Shown: positions 19,565-26,857 of the stretch, piece after piece
Numbering within the stretch: position 1 is the stretch's first letter
Layout: every line of letters starts with the position of its first letter
NCBI GenBank assembly: GCA_026393115.1
Contig: JAPLAU010000012.1
Location: forward strand, 62,001-126,000
Reading direction: 5' to 3'
DNA length: 64,000 nucleotides
Source: Actinomycetota bacterium
GTDB lineage: Bacteria; Actinomycetota; Actinomycetes; S36-B12; CAIYMF01
The notes under the pieces: model-generated
Told to the model about the DNA's origin: nothing
The model's database searches: none
What the model saw: the letters and a program-made list of their open reading frames with translations, nothing else
Program-made: the position numbers and the translations under genes

Positions 19565-20210
19565 AGAGCACCAGACTGGCGAGTTCGGCCACGGCATGCT
19601 CGCGATGCGCATCGAGTTCGCCGATGAGAGTTGTGGCATTGCGGTTCCGGATTGCGGCCATGATCGACGCATGCTCGTGGTCGACGCGCTCACGATTGGT
19701 CGCTGAGCCGTAGTATACCGAGCGGTAAACGTCGGTGGCATCCCAGAGTGATGCCACGAGTCGTGACAGGCGTGGCATTGCAGCTGCGTCGATGAGAGTG
19801 AAATGGAACGCGCGGTTCGCCTCGATCATCGCGCCGACCTCGCCCGCTTCGGACGCGTCCTCAATTCGCGCGGCCAACTCGGCGAGTGCCTCGACATCGT
19901 CGTCGGTGAGAAGTGGCACGGCGACCCGTGCGGCCTCGGCTTCCAGTACGGCGCGCAGGCGGTAAACCTCGATGAGGTCGGGCAGGCTCAATTCGGTGAT
20001 GAAGTAGCCGCGGTGTACTTGGTGTACGACTTGGCCTTCGGCCTCAAGAACCTGAAGGGCCTCGCGTAGTGGAACTCTGCTCACTCCGAAGCGTTCGGCG
20101 AGTGACTCCTGCACTAACTGTTGGCCGGGCGCCAACTCTCCTGTGGCGATTGCGCGCCGCAATTCGGCGAGCACGACCGACCCCGCCGTGATGTGCGTTG
20201 CGTGGCTCAC
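19563..20210 (-). CDS. GntR family regulator, FadR/FCD subfamily
   Basis: The N-terminal winged helix (about 8-75) reads VVLAELRRAIATGELAPGQ, LAERFGVSRVPLREALQVLEAEG and GYFITELS. The C-terminal all-helical FCD ligand domain (85-205) has the metal/acid ligands in RAVLEAEA, ANRAFHFTLI and DHEHASIM. The GTG start overlaps the stop of the CoA-transferase gene (GTGA), so it is the last gene of the gcdH operon. A likely operator, AGGATTG-TATC-CAATCCT, lies on the gcdH promoter, suggesting local autoregulation with glutarate or a CoA-ester as effector (inference). Confidence 0.88.
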   Translation of the reverse strand: MSHATHITAGSVVLAELRRAIATGELAPGQQLVQESLAERFGVSRVPLREALQVLEAEGQVVHQVHRGYFITELSLPDLIEVYRLRAVLEAEAARVAVPLLTDDDVEALAELAARIEDASEAGEVGAMIEANRAFHFTLIDAAAMPRLSRLVASLWDATDVYRSVYYGSATNRERVDHEHASIMAAIRNRNATTLIGELDAHREHAVAELASLVL

Positions 20211-21325
20211 CTGACACCTCCGTTAAGTGGAGGGGGCGTCAAGCGGTAGGTCGCGGGCGTTGCGGAAAGACGGATGGGGTGAGCAACCGTGGGAACGTCG
20301 GCCGCACCCTCAAACGTGGCGATCGGTTCGAGCCCGACCCTCGCGGCCAGCGCGAACGCATCGGCAATGTCGTTGATCGGCCCGCACGGAACTCCGGCCG
20401 GTGTGAGCAGCGACCACCATTCATCAGCACTGCGCTGTCGCAGGGTCGTGGCCATCATGCCGCCCAGTTCGTGACGGTGTGAAACGCGGTTGAGGTTCGT
20501 AGTGAAGCGTTCGTCGTCGGCCCACTCGGGATGGCCGAGCACCGCACACAACGAGCGGAACTGCCCGTCGTTGCCGACGGCAATCACAAGATCGCGATCA
20601 GCGGTGGGATAGGTCTCGTACGGAACGATCGACGGATGCGCGTTTCCCATGATTCCAGGAATGACACCAGCGTTGACGTAACTCGTTGACTGGTTGACCA
20701 TTGCCGACAGCAAACTCGAGAGCAGTGCGACCTCGACGTGCTGGCCCTCGCCCGTGCGGTCGCGGTGGCGGAGGGCGGCAAGGATTCCGATCGTGCAGTG
20801 CAATCCGGTGATGACGTCGACCAGAGCGACGCCTGCCTTGGTGGGGTGGCCTGGCCCAGAACCTGTGACCGACATCAAGCCGCCGCTGGCCTGCACGAGC
20901 AGGTCGTACCCCGGAAGGTCGCGACCCTCGGGAGCAGAACCGAACCCGCTGATGGAGGCGTAGACCAAGCCGGGGTTTACAGCGTGGAGTTGCTCGTACC
21001 CGAGGCCGTACCGATCGAAGGTTCCTGGAGCAAAGTTTTCAACCAGGACGTCAGCGCTCAGAGCCAGTTCGCGTGCGCGCTCCTGGCCTTCCCGTGAGCG
21101 AAGGTCAATGGCGACCGAATGCTTATTGCGGTTGATTGCTTCGAAATACGTTGCCTTGCCCTCGGAGTCAAACGGCGGACCCCATGTACGGGTGTCGTCA
21201 CCGACGCCCGGTCGTTCAACCTTGATCACGTCGGCTCCGAGATCGCCGAGCAGCATCGTGGCGTAGGGACCGGCCAACACCCGGGTGAAGTCGGCGACGA
21301 TGATTCCGTCGAGAGCCCCGCTCAT
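20207..21325 (-). CDS. class III CoA-transferase, probable succinyl-CoA:glutarate CoA-transferase
   Basis: CaiB/BaiF family: GIIVADFTRVLAGPYATMLLGDLGADVIKVE, FEAINRNKHSVAIDL, VLVENFAPGTFDRYGLGYE, ISGFGSAPEGRDLPGYDLLVQA (with the catalytic Asp in PGYD) and VALVDVITGLHCTIGILAAL. At 372 residues it has normal length. ATG 21325 overlaps the gcdH stop (ATGA), so the two are translated together. Pairing with glutaryl-CoA dehydrogenase is the basis for naming glutarate as acceptor; the sequence alone only supports a CaiB/BaiF transferase. Codons upstream of 21325 overlap gcdH. Confidence 0.8.
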   Translation of the reverse strand: MSGALDGIIVADFTRVLAGPYATMLLGDLGADVIKVERPGVGDDTRTWGPPFDSEGKATYFEAINRNKHSVAIDLRSREGQERARELALSADVLVENFAPGTFDRYGLGYEQLHAVNPGLVYASISGFGSAPEGRDLPGYDLLVQASGGLMSVTGSGPGHPTKAGVALVDVITGLHCTIGILAALRHRDRTGEGQHVEVALLSSLLSAMVNQSTSYVNAGVIPGIMGNAHPSIVPYETYPTADRDLVIAVGNDGQFRSLCAVLGHPEWADDERFTTNLNRVSHRHELGGMMATTLRQRSADEWWSLLTPAGVPCGPINDIADAFALAARVGLEPIATFEGAADVPTVAHPIRLSATPATYRLTPPPLNGGVR

Positions 21326-22494
21326 CGGTAGGCGCTGATACCGGTGACTGCCTCGCCCACAACGAGCGTGTGAATCTCGTTGGTGCCTTCGTAGGTGAAC
21401 ACCGACTCGAGGTTGTTCATGTGGCGAATGATCGGGTACTCGAGGGTGATGCCGTTTCCGCCGAGAATGGAGCGGCATTCGCGGGCGGTCTCAAGTGCCA
21501 TGCGTGCGTTGTTCAACTTGCCCACACTGACTTGCTGCGGCGTGAGGAGGTGCTGGTCTTTGAGGCGCCCGAGGTGAAGGGCGAGGAGCATGCCGTTTCC
21601 GACCGCGAGAGTCATGTCGGCCAACTTCTTCTGCGTCAGTTGGAAGCCCGCGATCGGTCGGTCGAACTGCGTGCGTGAGACCGAGTAGTCGATCGCGGTC
21701 TCGAGGCAGTCGAGTGCCGCACCGACAGTTCCGAACAGAATGCCAAAGCGTGCTTCCGAGAGGCAGCCAAGTGGTCCTTTAAGCCCGCGCACGTTGGGAA
21801 GAATGGCGTCTGCTGGAAGGCGCACGCCGTCGAACACGAGTTCAGCGGTGACCGATGCGCGCAATGACATCTTCTTGTGGATGACTGAGGCGCTGAATCC
21901 GGGGGAGTCGGTGGGCACGATGAACCCGCGGATTCCGTCGTCGGTTTGCGCCCACACCACGGCCACGTCGGCGATGGTGCCGTTGGTGATCCACATCTTG
22001 GTGCCGTCGAGAATCCAGTCATCGCCATCGCGCGTGGCGTGGGTGCGCATGCCTGAAGGGTTCGAACCAAAATCGGCCTCGGTGAGTCCGAAGCAGCCGA
22101 GAAGTTCACCCGTGGCCATCCGGGGAAGCCACTGTTGACGCTGCTCCTCAGAGCCGTAGGCATAAATGGCGAACATGGCCAGCGAGCCGGTAACACTCAC
22201 CAGCGATCGAATACCGGAGTCACCCGCTTCGAGTTCAAGGCAGGCCAGGCCGTACGACGTGGCGTCGGTTCCGGCGCACCCGTAGCCGTCGAGATGCATT
22301 CCGAGCAGGCCGAGTTCGCCCATTTCCTTGGCAAGTTCACGTGCCGGAAGCTCACCGCTCTCGAACCATTCGGCGACATCGGGCTTGATGCGGTCATTGA
22401 CGTATCGACGCACTGTGTCGCGGATCGCGCGCTGCTCTTCGGTGAGAAGTGAGTCGATGGCGTAGAGCTCGAAGGGGTGCTGGGCCGTGGGCAT
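21322..22494 (-). CDS. gcdH: glutaryl-CoA dehydrogenase
   Basis: This acyl-CoA dehydrogenase oxidises and decarboxylates glutaryl-CoA to crotonyl-CoA, using FAD and an electron-transfer flavoprotein. The pattern is that of GcdH rather than short-chain dehydrogenases: GDSGIRSLVSV, GCFGLTEADFGSNPSGM, WITNGTIADV, and near the end GGNGITLEYPIIRHMNNLESVFTYEGTNEIH, with the catalytic Glu in YEGTNE. At 390 residues it is full length. ATG 22494 has AGGAG five bases upstream. It leads the three-gene operon gcdH-CoA transferase-gntR. Confidence 0.88.
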   Translation of the reverse strand: MPTAQHPFELYAIDSLLTEEQRAIRDTVRRYVNDRIKPDVAEWFESGELPARELAKEMGELGLLGMHLDGYGCAGTDATSYGLACLELEAGDSGIRSLVSVTGSLAMFAIYAYGSEEQRQQWLPRMATGELLGCFGLTEADFGSNPSGMRTHATRDGDDWILDGTKMWITNGTIADVAVVWAQTDDGIRGFIVPTDSPGFSASVIHKKMSLRASVTAELVFDGVRLPADAILPNVRGLKGPLGCLSEARFGILFGTVGAALDCLETAIDYSVSRTQFDRPIAGFQLTQKKLADMTLAVGNGMLLALHLGRLKDQHLLTPQQVSVGKLNNARMALETARECRSILGGNGITLEYPIIRHMNNLESVFTYEGTNEIHTLVVGEAVTGISAYR

Positions 22495-22527
22495 GGGGGC
22501 TCCTGAAGGCGCTAATGTGTCGGTTCA

Positions 22528-22545
22528 AGGATTGTATCCAATCCT
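22528..22545. promoter_or_regulatory. GntR-type operator on the gcdH promoter
   Basis: A perfect dyad, AGGATTG-TATC-CAATCCT, 33 bases upstream of the gcdH ATG. Its core TTGTATCCAA is close to the TTGTATACAA-like sites bound by FCD-type GntR regulators. On the minus strand the dyad contains TACAAT, a good -10 box, with TTGGCC 18 bases upstream as a poor -35, so a bound repressor would block the promoter. Confidence 0.65.
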
Positions 22546-22602
22546 GAGTAGTTCGGCCAATGAGGTGCTGGGTACCGATAACTGCTTCTATGCGCGCTTA
22601 CT

Positions 22603-22625
22603 GACCCCCATGCGGAAAGGGGGTC
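22603..22625 (-). terminator. terminator hairpin of the lrp-aminotransferase-oxidase operon
   Basis: GACCCCC (22603-22609) and GGGGGTC (22619-22625) form a perfect 7-bp stem with a 9-base loop, one base past the stop codon of the FAD oxidoreductase gene. There is no T-run. Confidence 0.5.
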
Positions 22626-22626
22626 T

Positions 22627-24015
22627 TCAGTGGCCGATGAAGCGGCCGAAGAACGTCGCGCGTCGAGAGTCCTTGCCGGTACGTGCTTCGACGGCGTCGG
22701 CGGTGGTGAAAGCCCAGCTGCCCGCCCGAACACCGATCCAGCGCAGCGGCTCGGGTTCCCATTGCCGTGACCGGTGGTTGACCCAAGGCAGGTGAGTGAT
22801 CGGTGAATCATTGCTGAGGATGAGGTCAGCGAGAGTGCGTCCACCGAGGTTGGCGGTCGCCACTCCATCGCCGACGTAGCCGCCGCTCCAACCCATTCCT
22901 GTCACGGGGTCAAGGCCGACTGACGAGAACCAGTCGCGCGGAACGCCGAGTGGTCCACCCCAGGTGTGTGTGACTCGGAAGTCGGCGACGGCCGGAAAGA
23001 GTTCGACCAAACGTGACCAAATAGCCCCGTGAATCTCAGGGCTGCGTTCTTGATGGGGATCGATACTTGAGCCGAACTTGTAGCGCGCGCCGCGCCCGCC
23101 GAAGGCGAGTCGACCGTCGGCCGTTCGTTGGCCGTAAATGATCAAGTGCTGGTGATCGCCGAACGTCTGCCGATCGCGCAACCCGATCGATTCCCACACC
23201 TGGTCAGGCAGTGGCTCGGTCGCGAGCATCAGTGAGTACACGGGAGCCAGAACACGTTCATAGCCGGGCAATGCCGGGGTGTAGCCCTCGGTGGCACGTA
23301 CGACGTAGCGCGCACGCACTTCACCTTCGGCCGTGCGCACCAGTCCAGGGCCCATTGACGTGACGCGGCTACCCTCGTGGATCGTCGCGCCCTTGCTTTC
23401 AACTGCGAGTGCGAGACCGCGCACCAAGCGTGCTGGGTGGATGGCTGCCACCATCGGTGTGAACGAGGCGCCGAGCACGTCAGTCGCTGCGACGGCGGCG
23501 CGTGCTTCCTCTTGTTCGAGCAGGCGGTACTCGTCGGCGCCCCAGCTGTGCATCAACTCAACGTCATCGCGGGCCCGCTGCATCTGCAGGGGACTGCGCG
23601 CGAGTTGGAGGGCGCCACCTAGTTGCCAGTCGCAGTCAATTCCTTCTGCTTGTGCGACTCGGCCCACTTCGAGCACGGTGGCATTCATCGCGCGGTGCAT
23701 GGCGATCGCACCTTCGCGTGATGAAGCCTTGGCAAGAGCGTCCATTGACGGTGGGAAGTACGACGAACACCAGCCGCCGTTTCGTCCGCTGGCACCGAAG
23801 CCTGCTACGTCGGCTTCCAGTACAACCACTCGTAGCGACGGGTCGGCCGACATGAGGTAATACGCGGTCCACAATCCGGTGTAACCGGCTCCCACGATCG
23901 CGACATCGGCGTCGTGAGTACCGGAAAGCGGGGGCCGATCAGCGGTGCGTAGTTCAGCAGGCAGGGTGTCCCACCACAGCGACAGTCGTCGAAGGGCGTT
24001 GTCATCGGGGGTCAT
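22627..24015 (-). CDS. FAD-dependent amine/amino-acid oxidase (DAO family, PuuB-like)
   Basis: N-terminal FAD site GAGYTGLWTAYYL (about 42-54) with the acidic strand end VVVLEAD, then GFGASGRNGGW, a signature of the DAO/gamma-glutamylputrescine oxidase group. The C-terminal part has FTHTWGGPLG-like (VTHTWGGP) and GWSGGYVGDGVATANLGG for FAD and substrate. At 462 residues it has family length. It directly abuts the FMN-binding gene upstream, in an operon with an omega-aminotransferase and an Lrp regulator. Substrate is unknown; an amine or N-methyl amino acid is likely. A second, distant relative lies at 43083-44501 in the polyamine transport operon. Confidence 0.8.
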   Translation of the reverse strand: MTPDDNALRRLSLWWDTLPAELRTADRPPLSGTHDADVAIVGAGYTGLWTAYYLMSADPSLRVVVLEADVAGFGASGRNGGWCSSYFPPSMDALAKASSREGAIAMHRAMNATVLEVGRVAQAEGIDCDWQLGGALQLARSPLQMQRARDDVELMHSWGADEYRLLEQEEARAAVAATDVLGASFTPMVAAIHPARLVRGLALAVESKGATIHEGSRVTSMGPGLVRTAEGEVRARYVVRATEGYTPALPGYERVLAPVYSLMLATEPLPDQVWESIGLRDRQTFGDHQHLIIYGQRTADGRLAFGGRGARYKFGSSIDPHQERSPEIHGAIWSRLVELFPAVADFRVTHTWGGPLGVPRDWFSSVGLDPVTGMGWSGGYVGDGVATANLGGRTLADLILSNDSPITHLPWVNHRSRQWEPEPLRWIGVRAGSWAFTTADAVEARTGKDSRRATFFGRFIGH

Positions 24016-24672
24016 TCAGCGAGTCCACTTTCGCACGTAGTCGGGCACGGGCTGGTCGGTCACAAACTCATCGGAAACGGGTTCGCCCAAGACTTCGCGA
24101 ATGGGAACGTGACCGCCCCACGCTGGCCACGTCTCGTCACCCTCAGCCTCTTCGGGGCCACCCTCTCCGACTTTGACTGAACACTCTTCGAGCGAGAGTG
24201 CCAGCACGAGTGTGGCTGCGGTTTCCTTCTTAGTGGGAGGACGAATATCGTCCCAGCGATCGGGAAGAAGGTGATCGCTGATGACTCTTAGCGCCCGGTC
24301 CTTCTCCTCGCCTTTGAGCACCACACACGATCCGAGGACCATTACCGAGCGGTAATTGATGCTCGACTCAAACGCACTGCGCGCGAGGACGAGTCCGTCG
24401 ATCAGCGTGACGGTCAGACAGGTGGAGTCACCCGTAGCGAGTCCCCGAAAGAGGCGAGATGCGGTGGAACCATGAAAGAGAACTCGATCGCCATCGCGTG
24501 CGTAAGCGACGCTCACCACGTACGGCTGACCGTCAGTGACGACAGCTACATGTGCGACGAGGCCCGCGTCGAGTATCGCGTTGAGCACGTTGCGATCGAC
24601 GACGGTCTTGTCGGCGAGCCGCCGTACGCGTGTGCGTTCGGTAGAACCAGGTGCGGGCAGTTCGTTGCTCAT
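24016..24672 (-). CDS. FMN-binding split-barrel protein (pyridoxamine 5'-phosphate oxidase family)
   Basis: A 218-residue flavin-reductase/PNPOx-like beta-barrel: GLVAHVAVVTDGQPYVVSVAYARDGDRVLFHGS, SRLFRGLATGDSTCLTVTLIDGLVLARSAFESSINYRSVMVLG. This layout is common in small proteins annotated as NimA or PNPOx-like. The C-terminal third is acidic and ends in RKWTR. Its ATG overlaps the aminotransferase stop (ATGA) and its stop abuts the oxidase ATG. Because both neighbours are PLP- or flavin-dependent amine enzymes, a role in cofactor supply or in detoxifying an imine or aldehyde is possible, but nothing in the sequence proves it. Confidence 0.75.
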   Translation of the reverse strand: MSNELPAPGSTERTRVRRLADKTVVDRNVLNAILDAGLVAHVAVVTDGQPYVVSVAYARDGDRVLFHGSTASRLFRGLATGDSTCLTVTLIDGLVLARSAFESSINYRSVMVLGSCVVLKGEEKDRALRVISDHLLPDRWDDIRPPTKKETAATLVLALSLEECSVKVGEGGPEEAEGDETWPAWGGHVPIREVLGEPVSDEFVTDQPVPDYVRKWTR

Positions 24673-26066
24673 AGAATCGTCGACGCCTCGGTGAGTACCG
24701 AACGCAAGATCTGTTCGATCTCATCGAACCCGGACTGGTCCATGATCAGCGGGGGTGAGATTTGAATCACCGGGTCGCCGCGGTCGTCGGCGCGGCAGTA
24801 GAGACCGGCGTCGAACAATGCCTTGGACATGAAGCCGCGCAGCAGGCGCTCGGATTCGTCGTCGTCGAACGTTTCTTTAGTGACCTTGTCCTTGACGAGT
24901 TCGATTCCGTAAAAGAATCCGGCACCGCGAACGTCTCCGACAATCGGCAGGTCACGCAACTTCGACAAGGTCGACATGAAGGCGCCCTCGTTATCGCGCA
25001 CATGCTGGTTGATGCCCTCGCGTTCGAAGATGTTGAGGTTCGCGACAGCGACGGCCGCCGAGACGGGGTGACCCCCAAAGGTGTATCCATGAGCGAAGTA
25101 GTTCGTTCCGTGTGCGAAGGGTTCGAACAGGCGATCGCTGACAATCATCGCGCCGATGGGGGCGTATCCCGAACTCAATCCCTTGGCGCAGGTGATGATG
25201 TCGGGTGTCACGCCGAATCGGTTCATCGCGAACATGTCGCCGATACGTCCGAATGCGCAGATGGTCTCGTCTGCGACGAAGAGTACGTCGTACTGATCGC
25301 AGATCTCGCGGACGCGTTCGAGATAGCCAGGTGGGGGAGTGAAACATCCCCCGGAGTTCTGTACCGGTTCGAGGAAGACGGCGGCAACTGTCTCGGGTCC
25401 TTCAAACTCGATCGCTTCGGCGATGCGATTAGCGGCCCACTGACCGAATGCGTACTCGTCGTCGGCGTGTTCTTCTGCGCGGTAGAAGTTCGTGTTCGGA
25501 ACTTTGTGCGCACCGGGCACGAGAGGTTCAAAGAACTTCTTAGCATCGGGAATGCCGGTAATCGACAAGGCTCCCTGCGGGGTGCCGTGGTACGCCACAT
25601 TGCGACTGATCACCTTGTGCTTCATCGGCTTGTTAGTGAGCTTGAAGTACTGTTTGGCCAACTTCCATGCCGATTCAACAGCCTCACCGCCACCGGTGGT
25701 GAAGAAGACACGGTTCAGGTCGCCGGGTGCGTAGTTTGCCAACATCTCTGCGAGTTCGATCGCCTTGGGGTGTGCGTACGACCACAGCGGGAAGTAGGCG
25801 AGTTGCGACATCTGCTTGGCTGCGGCCTCGGCAAGTTCGGTGCGCCCGTGTCCCAGTTGCACGGTGAACAGGCCAGCCAGGGCGTCGATGTAACGCTTGC
25901 CCGAGTCGTCGTAGATGTAACAGCCGTCACCGCGCACGATGACTGGAACATGACCGCCTTGCTCGTACACGGAGTGGCGGGTGAAGTGCATCCAGAGGTG
26001 ATCGCGTGCCGTTTCGGCGAGCAGGTCGGCGCCGGGCTCACTGACGTATTGAGGCGTGGTGGTCAT
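24669..26066 (-). CDS. class III omega-aminotransferase (putrescine/beta-alanine-pyruvate type)
   Basis: PLP enzyme, 465 residues: FTTGGGEAVESAWKLAKQYF (phosphate pocket), ISRNVAYHGTPQGALSITG, VFLEPVQNSGGCFTPPPGYL, FVADETICAFGRIGDMFAM and the Schiff-base lysine in CAKGLSSGYAPIGAM. The ETICAFGR and TNYFAHGYTFGGHP words are typical of putrescine/beta-alanine:pyruvate aminotransferases. It probably converts beta-alanine and 3-aminoisobutyrate, the products of the neighbouring pyrimidine operon, into semialdehydes for MmsA; putrescine is the alternative. It overlaps lrp upstream (ATGA) and the FMN gene downstream. Confidence 0.85.
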   Translation of the reverse strand: MTTTPQYVSEPGADLLAETARDHLWMHFTRHSVYEQGGHVPVIVRGDGCYIYDDSGKRYIDALAGLFTVQLGHGRTELAEAAAKQMSQLAYFPLWSYAHPKAIELAEMLANYAPGDLNRVFFTTGGGEAVESAWKLAKQYFKLTNKPMKHKVISRNVAYHGTPQGALSITGIPDAKKFFEPLVPGAHKVPNTNFYRAEEHADDEYAFGQWAANRIAEAIEFEGPETVAAVFLEPVQNSGGCFTPPPGYLERVREICDQYDVLFVADETICAFGRIGDMFAMNRFGVTPDIITCAKGLSSGYAPIGAMIVSDRLFEPFAHGTNYFAHGYTFGGHPVSAAVAVANLNIFEREGINQHVRDNEGAFMSTLSKLRDLPIVGDVRGAGFFYGIELVKDKVTKETFDDDESERLLRGFMSKALFDAGLYCRADDRGDPVIQISPPLIMDQSGFDEIEQILRSVLTEASTIL

Positions 26067-26536
26067 CGTGTTCCCCAGGTGTAGATCTGCTTGCGCAGTT
26101 GAAGGTAGATGAATGTCTCTGTGTGACTAACCCCAGCGACGTTCCGGATCTTGTTGTTGAGCGTTTCGAGCAAGTGCTCGTCGTCTTCGCACACAACCTC
26201 GGCAAGCAGGTCGTAGCTGCCGGCGGTGATCACCAGGTAGTCGACTTCAGGGAAGCGTTCAATCTCGTCTGCCGCCCGCACCAAGTCGCCGGTCACGCGG
26301 ATACCAATCATGGCCGCTCGTGGAAAACCGACCTGCATGGGGTCGGTGACCGCCACCACTTGCATGACGCCCATATCGATCAGACGCTGCACTCGCTGCC
26401 GCACCGCGGCCTCGGAAAGTCCGACGGCCCGACCGATCGCCGAATATGGTCGACGTCCGTCTTGCTGAAGCTGCTCGATGATGGCCCGAGAGACGTCATC
26501 AAGACCGCTGGAGGTGGGCCGATCTCGCGTGGGCAT
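26063..26536 (-). CDS. Lrp/AsnC family regulator
   Basis: Helix-turn-helix at about 12-60 (DVSRAIIEQLQQDGRRPYSAIGRAVGLSEAAVRQRVQRLIDMGVM), then a RAM ligand/oligomerisation domain (VTDPMQVGFPRAAMIGIRV, EVDYLVITAGSYDLLAEVVC, THTETFIYLQ-like end). From ATG 26536 it is 157 residues, the family norm; in-frame sequence further upstream is low complexity and overlaps repeats. GGAGG lies only one base before the ATG, which is unusually close. It overlaps the aminotransferase gene and probably controls this operon in response to an amino acid. Confidence 0.87.
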   Translation of the reverse strand: MPTRDRPTSSGLDDVSRAIIEQLQQDGRRPYSAIGRAVGLSEAAVRQRVQRLIDMGVMQVVAVTDPMQVGFPRAAMIGIRVTGDLVRAADEIERFPEVDYLVITAGSYDLLAEVVCEDDEHLLETLNNKIRNVAGVSHTETFIYLQLRKQIYTWGTR

Positions 26537-26691
26537 TCCTCCATGGTGCGCGACGAAGAGCCACTTTGGCAAGTGAATCAGTGGCAAATCGGTCAATTCG
26601 GCATGGAATCCGCAGTTTACCTTCGTATTCGCTGCGGGCCCGCGAGTTGTCGGTACTTCGACCCAGCTTCGGCGCATCAGGTCTTTCTCGA

Positions 26692-26751
26692 CTCGTGCTT
26701 CTTCGGTCAAGGGGTGCCCATCCGGGGCTTCTTCGGTCAAGGGGTGCCCAT
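26692..26751 (-). repeat. two-copy 30-bp repeat upstream of lrp
   Basis: A perfect 25-bp direct repeat (26697-26721 and 26727-26751) with 30-bp period. Read on the minus strand each copy contains TTGACCGAAGAAGC preceded by GGGCACCCC, and the last copy continues into GAGTCGAGA. The same arrangement is found at 2427-2490 on the plus strand, so this is a dispersed element rather than a local slip. In this orientation TTGACC could serve as a -35 box. Confidence 0.75.
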
Positions 26752-26757
26752 GGATGT

Positions 26758-26800
26758 GGGGGGGGGATGCGGGGGCGGATGCGGGGGCGGGATGTCTGGG
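26758..26800 (+). repeat. G-rich 12-bp tandem repeat, G-quadruplex-like
   Basis: GGATGCGGGGGC occurs twice in tandem (26765-26776 and 26777-26788). G-runs of 9, 5, 5, 3 and 3 bases lie within 43 bases on the plus strand, enough for a quadruplex. It sits in the 321-base gap 26537-26857 between lrp and the importer gene. That gap also holds the 30-bp repeat and the terminator below, and no gene. Confidence 0.75.
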
Positions 26801-26808
26801 TGGATGCA

Positions 26809-26844
26809 GGCGGGCGCCCACCCCGTGAGGGATGGACGCCCGCC
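26809..26844 (-). terminator. strong terminator of the pyrimidine degradation operon
   Basis: GGCGGGCG (26809-26816) pairs with CGCCCGCC (26837-26844), and the stem continues inwards with wobbles to about 16 bp around a four-base loop. It begins 13 bases after the stop of the substrate-binding protein gene. No T-run, but the stability is high. Confidence 0.75.
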
Positions 26845-26857
26845 TGGCGTACTGGAG

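Noticed and set aside
24762-26084. 440-codon open frame on the plus strand opposite the aminotransferase
   Set aside because: It is the exact antisense of a well-supported class III aminotransferase with all catalytic motifs; the translated sequence shows no domain.
26537-26821. N-terminal extension of the Lrp protein
   Set aside because: Translated repeats and Pro/His-rich low complexity; the Lrp family begins near residue 1 of the 26536 start.
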